Source: Pseudomonadales bacterium
GTDB taxonomy: Bacteria > Pseudomonadota > Gammaproteobacteria > Pseudomonadales > Azotimanducaceae
Assembly (NCBI GenBank): GCA_016779325.1
Contig: JADHNU010000024.1
Span: 1-36,276, forward strand
Reading direction: 5' to 3'
DNA length: 36,276 nt
Part shown: in pieces, positions 26,778 to 33,936 of the stretch
Layout of the letters: each line of letters begins with the position of its first letter
How positions within the stretch are numbered: the first letter of the stretch is position 1
Translations under genes and position numbers: made by a program
The notes under the pieces: model-generated
The model's input: the letters and a program-made list of their open reading frames with translations, nothing else
Database searches by the model: none
What the model was told of the DNA's origin: nothing

Positions 26778-28235
26778 ATGCTGGAGCGCGACGGAGTTCC
26801 GAGGGGGCACTACATTGGGGGAAGCTGGCGCGAAGGCCATGCGGGGCTTAAGGTTTTTTCTCCCATTGATGAGGCGCCCTTAGGAACAATCGCTGAGGCT
26901 TCGGCGGAAGAGGTAGCCGAAGCGGCCACCGCGGCAGCAGAGGCTTTTCCTTCCTGGGCGGCCCTTGGCGCTAGTGGCCGGGCCCCCTATCTCGAGCGCT
27001 TCGCCGAGGCCCTAGGCGCTCGGGCCGACACCCTTGCCCGGGTTGAAGCCCTCGATGCAGGCATTCTCGAATCCCGGATGCGCCACGGTATCGTGCCTCG
27101 GGCTCAGCTGAATATCCGCCATTTTGCCCAGGCGGCCCTCACGCTGCAGGATCGCACGCTCGAGACCAAACAGGCTCGGCATTACGTTCGTCATGACCCG
27201 GCTGGAGTTTGCGCGATCATCACGCCCTGGAACTCGCCGCTCATGCTGAGCACCTGGAAGCTCGGGCCGGCGCTGGCGGCGGGCAATACCTGCATTTTAA
27301 AGGCGCCAGAGTGGGCCCCCTTCTCGAGTGCCTTGGTGGCCCAAGCGGCGGAGGAGGCCGGCCTACCGCCGGGGGTCCTGAACCTGCTTCAGGGTTCAGG
27401 TGCGGGAACGGGGGCGGCCCTGATCGATCGTCCGGAGCTGTCGCGTATTTCCTTTACGGGATCGACGGCCACGGGGAAGGCCATTGCCTCGAAGGCGATG
27501 AGCCGACTGGTGCCCTGCAGCTTGGAGCTGGGGGGGAAGTCGCCCTTCCTGGTGCTGCCCGGGGCCGATCTTGATCTCGCAGCGCGGACCGGGGCGTTGA
27601 TGTATCGCAATGCCACCCAGGTTTGTCTGGCCGGGACGCGCCTGCTGATTCACGAGACGCTTTTCGAGCCCTTCTTAGAACGCATGGGCCACTACGTAGC
27701 TCGGCTGACGGTGGGCGATCCGCGGAAGCCGGAAACGGAAGTGGGGCCGCTCATTCACCCTCGCCAGGCTGCCCGGGTTCATGGCTATGTGGAAGGAGCG
27801 AAAGCTCGGGGCGCGGAGGTCCGTTGGGGCGGCCGGCCTTCGGCCTTCGGCGCGCTTTATTATGAACCCACGCTGTTCACTGGGCTTCCGGCGGACGATC
27901 CTCTGGTGCAGGAGGAGGTGTTCGGCCCCGTACTCGTTGCCCAAGCATTTCGAGACGAAGATGAAGCGGTCTCTCTGGCCAACGATACGGTTTACGGCCT
28001 TGGCGGAGTGTGCTTCGGACCTGAAGCGGACGCCGTACGCGTGGCAGAACGCGTGCGCACGGGTTTTATCTGGGTGAATGCCTTCGGAATTCGCGATCTC
28101 GACGCGCCCTTTGGAGGCTGTCGCCAGTCCGGCGTAGGGCGGGAAGGGGGCGCGTGGAGCTTTGAGTTTTTCTGCGACATCAAGGACATCATCGTCCCGA
28201 CGACGCCCTTTGAGCCCAGCTTCGCTTTGCGCTAA
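26778..28235 (+). CDS. hpaE: 5-carboxymethyl-2-hydroxymuconate semialdehyde dehydrogenase
   Basis: 485 residues, NAD-type aldehyde dehydrogenase with oxyanion N152 (TPWNSP), K175, general base E250 (LELGGKSP) and nucleophile C283 (QVCLAG). The closing DAPFGGCRQSGVGREGG is family-typical. It oxidises the ring-cleavage product of homoprotocatechuate to 5-carboxymethyl-2-hydroxymuconate. The HpaE call rests on the ALDH subtype together with its place directly before hpaD. It is the first gene of a four-gene plus-strand set. Confidence 0.88.
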   Translation: MLERDGVPRGHYIGGSWREGHAGLKVFSPIDEAPLGTIAEASAEEVAEAATAAAEAFPSWAALGASGRAPYLERFAEALGARADTLARVEALDAGILESRMRHGIVPRAQLNIRHFAQAALTLQDRTLETKQARHYVRHDPAGVCAIITPWNSPLMLSTWKLGPALAAGNTCILKAPEWAPFSSALVAQAAEEAGLPPGVLNLLQGSGAGTGAALIDRPELSRISFTGSTATGKAIASKAMSRLVPCSLELGGKSPFLVLPGADLDLAARTGALMYRNATQVCLAGTRLLIHETLFEPFLERMGHYVARLTVGDPRKPETEVGPLIHPRQAARVHGYVEGAKARGAEVRWGGRPSAFGALYYEPTLFTGLPADDPLVQEEVFGPVLVAQAFRDEDEAVSLANDTVYGLGGVCFGPEADAVRVAERVRTGFIWVNAFGIRDLDAPFGGCRQSGVGREGGAWSFEFFCDIKDIIVPTTPFEPSFALR

Positions 28236-28245
28236 GGAGAAGGCC

Positions 28246-29130
28246 ATGACCGTGGCAACAGCAGGAACGGGACGCATCGTGGGCGCGGCCCTAGTTTCCC
28301 ATCATCCAGGGCTGGCTCAGGATGAAGCCTTTCGCCTGCGCGCAGGCAATGGGCGGGATTCGGACCTTATCGCGGGTTACCACCGCCTTCGGGAACGGCT
28401 CGATCGCGCTACGCCCGATACCCTCGTCATCATTGATACCCACTGGTTTACTACCGGCTATCACTTGATCGACGCGGGGGCGCGCTACGAAGGCCAATAC
28501 GTGTCCGACGAGATGCCCTGGTATCTCGCCGATCGGCCCTACGCCTATGACGGTGATCCGGAGCTCGCCCGGCTCTGTGAGGTCGTGGCCCAGGAGCGAG
28601 GCATCATGGCCCGCTGCGCCGATCATCCGGCGCTGCCTCGTCATTACGGCACCGTTAATCTCGTAAATGCCCTCGGGCGCGGCGAACGGGTGCTGACCCT
28701 AAGCTGCTGTCAAAACGCGCAGAACGAACATTTTTTGGCCATGGGGGCCGTGCTTGGAGAGGCGATTCGGCGGAGCGACCGCCGGGTGGCCATTTTAGCC
28801 TCAGGCGCGCTTAGCCATAAGTTCGTGCCCATTGACTGGCAGCAGGTGCACCCGCGCATCTACCACCCTGATAATGTCTCCTCACCCCATCATCGGGCCC
28901 GGGATCAGGAGGCCATCGCCTTACTGGAAGCGGGTCGCCATCGGGCTTTGCTGGAGGCCTTCGCGCGAGATTTTCGGAGCCTGCCTTGGGAGGCCCTGGG
29001 TGCTCATTACCTTCAGATGGTCGGCGCCCTAGGGGGAAGTGCTTGCCGCTTGCCGGGAGAGCGCTTATCTGAATACGAGAATGCCCGGGGCACCGGGAAT
29101 ATCCATATATGGTTTGAGGGGGCGGCATGA
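28246..29130 (+). CDS. hpaD: 3,4-dihydroxyphenylacetate 2,3-dioxygenase (LigB type)
   Basis: 294 residues from ATG 28246, with AAGGAGAAGG just upstream; a longer frame lies inside hpaE. It is a type III extradiol dioxygenase: early His pair SHHPGLAQDE (H19/H20), DTHWF, PRHYGTVNL, ASGALSHKF and a C-terminal EYENARGTGNIHIWF. It opens the homoprotocatechuate ring with non-haem Fe(II) and O2, giving 5-carboxymethyl-2-hydroxymuconic semialdehyde, the HpaE substrate. Length and pattern fit the E. coli C/W HpaD family. The stop overlaps the next start by ATGA. Confidence 0.9.
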   Translation: MTVATAGTGRIVGAALVSHHPGLAQDEAFRLRAGNGRDSDLIAGYHRLRERLDRATPDTLVIIDTHWFTTGYHLIDAGARYEGQYVSDEMPWYLADRPYAYDGDPELARLCEVVAQERGIMARCADHPALPRHYGTVNLVNALGRGERVLTLSCCQNAQNEHFLAMGAVLGEAIRRSDRRVAILASGALSHKFVPIDWQQVHPRIYHPDNVSSPHHRARDQEAIALLEAGRHRALLEAFARDFRSLPWEALGAHYLQMVGALGGSACRLPGERLSEYENARGTGNIHIWFEGAA

Positions 29131-30038
29131 GCGTTCTTGAGGGGCCACGGCGGGAGCGCCGGCGCATTCTGTTTGAGGGCGTAGCGCGCTGGGGGGAGGT
29201 CGAAGAGGATCATCTGGCTTTGGACGGCGGCCCGACCCTGCCCTTGGCGGGGCTTTCCTATCTGCCGCCGTGCACGCCCCAAAGTATTTTCTGCCCCCAC
29301 CTCACCTATCGGTCTCGGGGCTTCGAATCGAGGGGGGTACCGCAGCCTACGGCCCATCCCACCTATTTCATGAAGCCGGTGACGGCGCTCACCCATCATG
29401 GCGCTGAGGTCGCCCGCCCGGACCGGTGCCAATACCTGAACTACGAAGGGGAATTCGCGGCGGTGATCGGTCGCCGGACCTTTGACGTCACCCCCGAGGA
29501 GGCCTGGTCCTGCATTGCGGGGTTTACCCCTGTACTCGATTTGGGACTGCATGATTTTCGGGATACGGACTCCGGGTCCATGCTCCGGGTGAAGGGGATG
29601 GATGGCTTCTGCCCCGTTGGCCCGGGGCTCGTGTCGGGGGTCGATCCCCGCGAGTCGCGGCTCCAGACTTTCGTGAACAGAGAGTGCGTTCAGGACGCCC
29701 AAATTGGCGAGGAGCTGATCTGGGGACCGGATTACCTGATTGCTGACCTGGCCCGGCACATCACCCTGATGCCCGGGGATCTCGTGCTGACGGGCACCCC
29801 TTGCCACTCGCGCTCGGTGTACCCCGGCGATGAAGTCAGCCTGACCATTTCTGGCTTGGGCACCCTTGACGTGCGAATTACGCGCCGCTCGGCGCCTCGC
29901 GCGGAGCAAGGGCATCCCCCTCAAGATTCCGAGGAGGCCCGTCGCGTTGCCCTGGGAAACGATGAGCGGGTGCCGGAAGCCTTGCGCCAGGGTCTGCATC
30001 GGGCCCGCCAGGGGCATCGCTCCAAGGAGGTGCGCTGA
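29127..30038 (+). CDS. FAH-family hydrolase, likely HpaG-type decarboxylase/isomerase
   Basis: 303 residues with one fumarylacetoacetate-hydrolase domain. Metal ligands are E107 and E109 in NYEGEF and D138 in LDLGLHDF; MPGDLVLTGTP and GDEVSLTI close the fold. E. coli HpaG fuses two such domains; here there is one, so it may do only the decarboxylation of 5-oxopent-3-ene-1,2,5-tricarboxylate, or both steps. After the domain there is an unusual tail of about 50 charged residues (RRSAPRAEQGH onward, rich in Arg, Glu and Gln). The assignment depends on context with hpaD and hpaE. Confidence 0.8.
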   Translation: MSVLEGPRRERRRILFEGVARWGEVEEDHLALDGGPTLPLAGLSYLPPCTPQSIFCPHLTYRSRGFESRGVPQPTAHPTYFMKPVTALTHHGAEVARPDRCQYLNYEGEFAAVIGRRTFDVTPEEAWSCIAGFTPVLDLGLHDFRDTDSGSMLRVKGMDGFCPVGPGLVSGVDPRESRLQTFVNRECVQDAQIGEELIWGPDYLIADLARHITLMPGDLVLTGTPCHSRSVYPGDEVSLTISGLGTLDVRITRRSAPRAEQGHPPQDSEEARRVALGNDERVPEALRQGLHRARQGHRSKEVR

Positions 30039-31024
30039 TGCGGATTGCCGTGGCAGGTCTGGGAGCGATGGGTTTGTGGCTTGCCGGGCGTCTACTGGCG
30101 GCGGGGCAGGAAGTGCGCTGTTTCGCCCGGGGTGCCACGCTTAAGGCGCTGCAGACCGAGGGTCTTCACCTAACCTTTGAAGGCGAGGCGACCCACTACC
30201 CCGTTTTCGCAACGGAGGATCCCGCGGCCTTAGGTCCCGTGGATCTGCTTTTGCTCACGCCGAAAAGCCAGGCCCTGCCGGCGCTAGCGGCCCAGCTTGG
30301 CCCGGCGATCACGCCCGACACGACCGTGCTCCCGCTCTGTAACGGGGTGCCCTGGTGGTTCCTCGCCGGAGCGCCGGCGCCGCTGCAGGGCCAGTCCCTC
30401 CCTGGGATCGACCCGGAAGGACGCTGCGCCCAGGCCTGGCCTTTCGATCAAGTGCTGGGATCGGTGGTGCATGCCTCCGCCTACGTCACCGCGCCGGGCC
30501 GGGGCGTGCATGTCATGGGTAAGGGGCTATTCCTGGGCCCTGTGGTTGAGGCCGGAGCGGCCCGCCTTGGGCCCGTGGCCGAGGTGTTCGAAGCCGCGGG
30601 CCTGAACGTGGGGCGAAAAACCCTAGCCGAACTGCGCCAGGAAGTTTGGTACAAGCTTTGGGGCAACCTGACCATGAATCCCCTTTCGGCGCTCACGGGT
30701 GTGACCTGTGATGTGCTCCTTGCCGATCCAGACCTGCGCCGCTATGCCTCGGCCATCATGGATGAGGCCGCTGCCCTCGGGGCCGCCCTCGGCTGTCCCA
30801 TCACCGATAGCCCCGAGGATCGCCACGACGTCACCCTGGCCTTGGGAGCCTTTAAAACCTCCATGTTGCAAGACCTGGAGGCGGGGCGCCCGCTGGAGCT
30901 AGAAGCGTTGCTTTGGACTCCACAGAAGCTTGCCAAGCAGCTCGGGCTCGCCGTACCCATGATGGATGCCCTCGCCGGGACCCTGCGCGTGTTCGAGCAG
31001 GGGCGGGGTTTCGGCCCGGCCTAG
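30038..31024 (+). CDS. Ketopantoate-reductase-like dehydrogenase
   Basis: 328 residues. The N-terminal NAD(P) fold has GLGAMG (7-12), K76 (TPKS) and N102 in CNGVPWWF. The C-terminal helical domain has K206, N210 and N214 (YKLWGNLTMNPLSALTG), the catalytic Lys and substrate Asn pattern of 2-dehydropantoate 2-reductase. The NGVPWW form and the position in an aromatic catabolic set suggest a different 2-oxo acid substrate from ketopantoate; that is an inference. Start and stop of the previous gene share one base (TGATG). The stop overlaps hpaI head-on (CTAG). Confidence 0.82.
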   Translation: MRIAVAGLGAMGLWLAGRLLAAGQEVRCFARGATLKALQTEGLHLTFEGEATHYPVFATEDPAALGPVDLLLLTPKSQALPALAAQLGPAITPDTTVLPLCNGVPWWFLAGAPAPLQGQSLPGIDPEGRCAQAWPFDQVLGSVVHASAYVTAPGRGVHVMGKGLFLGPVVEAGAARLGPVAEVFEAAGLNVGRKTLAELRQEVWYKLWGNLTMNPLSALTGVTCDVLLADPDLRRYASAIMDEAAALGAALGCPITDSPEDRHDVTLALGAFKTSMLQDLEAGRPLELEALLWTPQKLAKQLGLAVPMMDALAGTLRVFEQGRGFGPA

Positions 31025-31785
31025 GCGAGGGTGTCCTTAAGGGTGCGCGCGTGGCGGCGAAGCGCCGCTGCCAGTAAAGCGGTGTCGGCACCGACGCCGA
31101 GGAGCGTCGCCCCGGCCTTTCGTGCTTCCCCAAGAAAGCGCTCGCTTCCGGTCATCAGCCCTGAAGGCACCCCCAGGGCCTTGGCCTGGGTGATGGCCGC
31201 TAGCACCCGCTGCTCCATTTCGGGATCGTCCGCCGTGCCCAGGCGGCCTAGGGATGCCGTGATGTCCGCAGGCCCGAAAAATACCCCCGCAAGGCCAGGG
31301 GTTTGGGCGATGGCTTCGAAGTTGTTCAAAGCGCGCTCGGACTCGATTTGAATCCATAGCTGTACCCGCTCGTTCGCCCTCGCGAGGTAGTCCCGATCCG
31401 CGCCCCAGCGCGAGGCCCGGGCAAGGCCGGCGCCGACGCCCCGAATGCCCTCCGGGGGGTAGCGGGTGGCGGCCACCAGCGCTTTGGCTTGGTCGGGGGA
31501 TTCGACCATGGGGATCAGCAAATGGTCGGCCCCGATGTCGAGGTAGCGTTTGATGAGGGCCGCATCCCCGTGGGGGAGGCGAACAAAGGGCTGGCTGTTG
31601 TAGGCGGCCAGCACCTGGAGCTGGGCCAGCACGGAGCGTAAGTCGTTGGGGCCGTGTTCGGCGTCGATGAGGAGCCAGTCATAGCCCGCGCTGGCCACAA
31701 TTTCGGCGCCGTAGGGGTCGGCCAAGGCGAGCCAAAGGCCGACCATGCCTTCCCCGGCGGCGAGGCGTTCTTGAAAAGAGCTCAT
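31021..31785 (-). CDS. hpaI: 4-hydroxy-2-oxoheptanedioate aldolase
   Basis: 254 residues, class II (metal) aldolase of the HpcH/HpaI family. It splits 4-hydroxy-2-oxoheptane-1,7-dioate into pyruvate and succinic semialdehyde. The active-site set known from E. coli HpaI is visible: H44 (DAEHGPND), R69 (FVRLPHGD), metal ligands E148 (QIESE) and D174 (FGPADIT). GGAG lies about 9 bases before the start. It follows hpaH on the minus strand. Confidence 0.9.
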   Translation of the reverse strand: MSSFQERLAAGEGMVGLWLALADPYGAEIVASAGYDWLLIDAEHGPNDLRSVLAQLQVLAAYNSQPFVRLPHGDAALIKRYLDIGADHLLIPMVESPDQAKALVAATRYPPEGIRGVGAGLARASRWGADRDYLARANERVQLWIQIESERALNNFEAIAQTPGLAGVFFGPADITASLGRLGTADDPEMEQRVLAAITQAKALGVPSGLMTGSERFLGEARKAGATLLGVGADTALLAAALRRHARTLKDTLA

Positions 31786-31796
31786 GCGCTGCGCTC

Positions 31797-32603
31797 CTAG
31801 CTGAAATGAACGGCAAGGGTGCCCAGGTCGCCATAATCGGCAAAGAAGCTATCGCCCGCGCGGGCGGCGACGGGGGCGGTGAACGATCCGCAGAGGACAA
31901 TTTCCCCTGCGGCGAGCCCCTCTCCGTGGGCTGCGAGCCGATTGGCCAGCCAGGCAATCCCCAAAGCTGGGTGGCCGAGGACTGCGGCCGCAACCCCCGA
32001 CGCCTCGATGGTTTCATTGCGATGGAGGGTCGCCGCCACTCGGGGCAAATTGACCGCCTCGGGCGGCTTCACCTGCCCGCCGATGATGAGCGCGGCGTTG
32101 GCTGCGTTATCCGCAATGGTATCGATCACCGTGCGGCGCCGCCCGCTGCTCGCGTCCTCAAGGGCAATGCGGGCGTCGATGAGCTCGAGGGCCGGGGCCA
32201 CCCAGGCGGTGGCGCTCAGTACATCAAATAGCGTTACGCCGGGCCCTTGAAGGGGCGCCTTGAGATAGAAGGCCAGTTCTACCTCCAGCCGAGGCGTAAG
32301 GAAGGCCTCCGCTGCCAGCTTGGCGCCGCTGTAATGCAGCATGTCATCGAGCAGGATGCCGAAGTCCGGTTCATCAATCCCCGACGCCAGCTGCATGGCG
32401 CGGGAGGTCAGGCCAATTTTGTGGCCAATGATGCGTCGACCTCGCGCCGCCTTAAGCCCGACCCAGGCGCGCTGCACCGCATAGCTGTCCTCGATGGTGA
32501 GGCCTTCGGCGCTGGCGGAGAACTGCGCAATGGGTTTCCGTTCTTGTTCGGCCTGATCCAGGGCTTCGGCCCAGCTTTGGATGGTATCGGGGGGCAGCGT
32601 CAT
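31797..32603 (-). CDS. hpaH: 2-oxo-hept-4-ene-1,7-dioate hydratase
   Basis: 268 residues, same length class as E. coli HpaH, in the hydratase/decarboxylase family with a FAH-like fold. Typical stretches are IEDSYAVQRAWVGLKAARGR, GHKIGLTS, LTPRLEVELAFYL (metal Glu pair), and LGHPALGIAWLANRL. It adds water to the diene acid to give the HpaI substrate. AGGAG is 8-9 bases before the start. It overlaps the upstream transporter gene by ATGA, so the three minus-strand genes form one set. Confidence 0.9.
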   Translation of the reverse strand: MTLPPDTIQSWAEALDQAEQERKPIAQFSASAEGLTIEDSYAVQRAWVGLKAARGRRIIGHKIGLTSRAMQLASGIDEPDFGILLDDMLHYSGAKLAAEAFLTPRLEVELAFYLKAPLQGPGVTLFDVLSATAWVAPALELIDARIALEDASSGRRRTVIDTIADNAANAALIIGGQVKPPEAVNLPRVAATLHRNETIEASGVAAAVLGHPALGIAWLANRLAAHGEGLAAGEIVLCGSFTAPVAARAGDSFFADYGDLGTLAVHFS

Positions 32604-33832
32604 GGCGTCGCTCCTAGGCGATTAAGCAGATAAAGGCCGGCCAGAACCGTTAGGGCCAGGCAATTGAGGGCGCTCCAGCTCCGCAGCACGCGGTTAGGGC
32701 GCAGCGCGGGGGCAATGGCGGGATCGTCCATTACCCGGTGGTTGAGCAGCGCGATCAAGGGCCCGACGAGAAAGGCCGCCGTGGTCATAAAGTCGATGAA
32801 GCTCAAAAAGCGCTGAAACAGGGTGAGCAAAAGGGCGATGGCCAGAGCGAGGAGCATAAGACCGGCCGCGCCCGTGGGCCCTTCCTCTCCGGGGGCCTCC
32901 CGGTCCTGGGCGATGAGCAGCGCTGCGCTGTAGACGCGTGGGAAGCCGTCGACAATGGTCAGCAGGGTGGTTGCCATCACGCCGAAGGCGGCGATGCCTA
33001 CCAGGTAGGCGGCGCCGTCTCCGAGGGTGGCGGCGTAGAGTCCAACAATCTGCTTTGCGAAACCGACGGCCGACGGTTCGGGTACCACGGCGGCGCTATG
33101 CATTACCCCCGCGCCCATTACCACGAAGCAACCGGCGAGGGCGGCGGAGCCAACGTAGCCCACCTTGAAATCAAAGATCGCCGCGGCGAAGTCCCGTTGC
33201 CGATCGGCCGCGGCCACGGCCCAGAGCGAATGCAGAATGGAGAGGTCGAGGGCCGAGGGCATGAGGCCGAGCAGGGCGACGAGAAAGAATAACAACCCTG
33301 TGTCGTAGGTTGGGAATGCGAGCGCATGGGCGCTCCACTCGACGCTCGGCACGGCCAGCAGCGTCGCCAGCACCGTGGTGACGGTCAGCACGGCAATAAA
33401 GAAGCGGCTGAGGCGCATGAGCCCTCCCAGGCCGCCGCTGCGTACGAGGCCAAAGGCGAGGAGTAGGAGAAGCGCCGCAACCTTAGGCGTGCCGAGCGGC
33501 AGATCGATCCCCAGGGCCCCGAGGAGTCCGGCGCAGGTCACGGCCGAGGCCGCCAGGATAATGACGTGCACGGGGAGCTGGGTCAGAACAATCAGCGCTA
33601 AGGCCCAGCTACCCTGGCGCCGATAGCCCGTCAGGAGGGAGTGGCCGGTGGCGGCGGCGTAGGCGGGCCCAGCCCGGAAGCTCGGATACTTCAGCACATT
33701 GGCGAGGACCACGAAAAGCAGCAGGCCGAGACCATAGAGCGCGCCGGCCCGGGTCGCTTGGACAAGATGGGACGTCCCGATGGCCGCCCCCGCAAACAAC
33801 AGGCCCGGCCCCAGCTGGCTCCATCTCCCCAT
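32600..33832 (-). CDS. NRAMP-like membrane transporter without metal-site motifs
   Basis: 410 residues from ATG 33832, which has GGAG about 7 bases before; about eleven hydrophobic segments. The first helix, GPGLLFAGAAIGTSHLVQAT, aligns with the NRAMP TM1, but the metal-binding DPGN is replaced by GTSH (19-22). The TM6 motif MPH reads MPS (LLGLMPSALDLSILHS). True Mn/Fe transport is therefore unlikely. It is the first gene of the set with hpaH and hpaI, which suggests a substrate linked to that pathway, such as an aromatic acid. That substrate is a guess. The family link is seen in sequence but distant. Confidence 0.75.
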   Translation of the reverse strand: MGRWSQLGPGLLFAGAAIGTSHLVQATRAGALYGLGLLLFVVLANVLKYPSFRAGPAYAAATGHSLLTGYRRQGSWALALIVLTQLPVHVIILAASAVTCAGLLGALGIDLPLGTPKVAALLLLLAFGLVRSGGLGGLMRLSRFFIAVLTVTTVLATLLAVPSVEWSAHALAFPTYDTGLLFFLVALLGLMPSALDLSILHSLWAVAAADRQRDFAAAIFDFKVGYVGSAALAGCFVVMGAGVMHSAAVVPEPSAVGFAKQIVGLYAATLGDGAAYLVGIAAFGVMATTLLTIVDGFPRVYSAALLIAQDREAPGEEGPTGAAGLMLLALAIALLLTLFQRFLSFIDFMTTAAFLVGPLIALLNHRVMDDPAIAPALRPNRVLRSWSALNCLALTVLAGLYLLNRLGATP

Positions 33833-33870
33833 GCGATCTCCGCCCTGTGCTGTCGAGTGGGGTCTCCGCC

Positions 33871-33890
33871 CCATCCTTGCCCAAGGATGG
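33871..33890. promoter_or_regulatory. Perfect 9-2-9 inverted repeat, probable operator
   Basis: CCATCCTTG and CAAGGATGG are exact reverse complements with two bases (CC) between, in the gap between the divergent transporter and sulfatase genes. A two-base loop cannot make a good RNA hairpin, so a dimeric DNA-binding protein site is the best reading. Its place, about 40 bases from each start codon, would let one regulator govern both genes. The regulator is not in the window. Confidence 0.6.
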
Positions 33891-33936
33891 CCCAAGCCCC
33901 CATGATCGTCCAGGGAGCATGACGGGGGATTCAGCG

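Noticed and set aside
33859..33872. GGGG-N6-CCCC near the sulfatase promoter region
   Set aside because: Four-base G/C arms are common by chance at this base composition; the neighbouring 9-2-9 repeat is far stronger.
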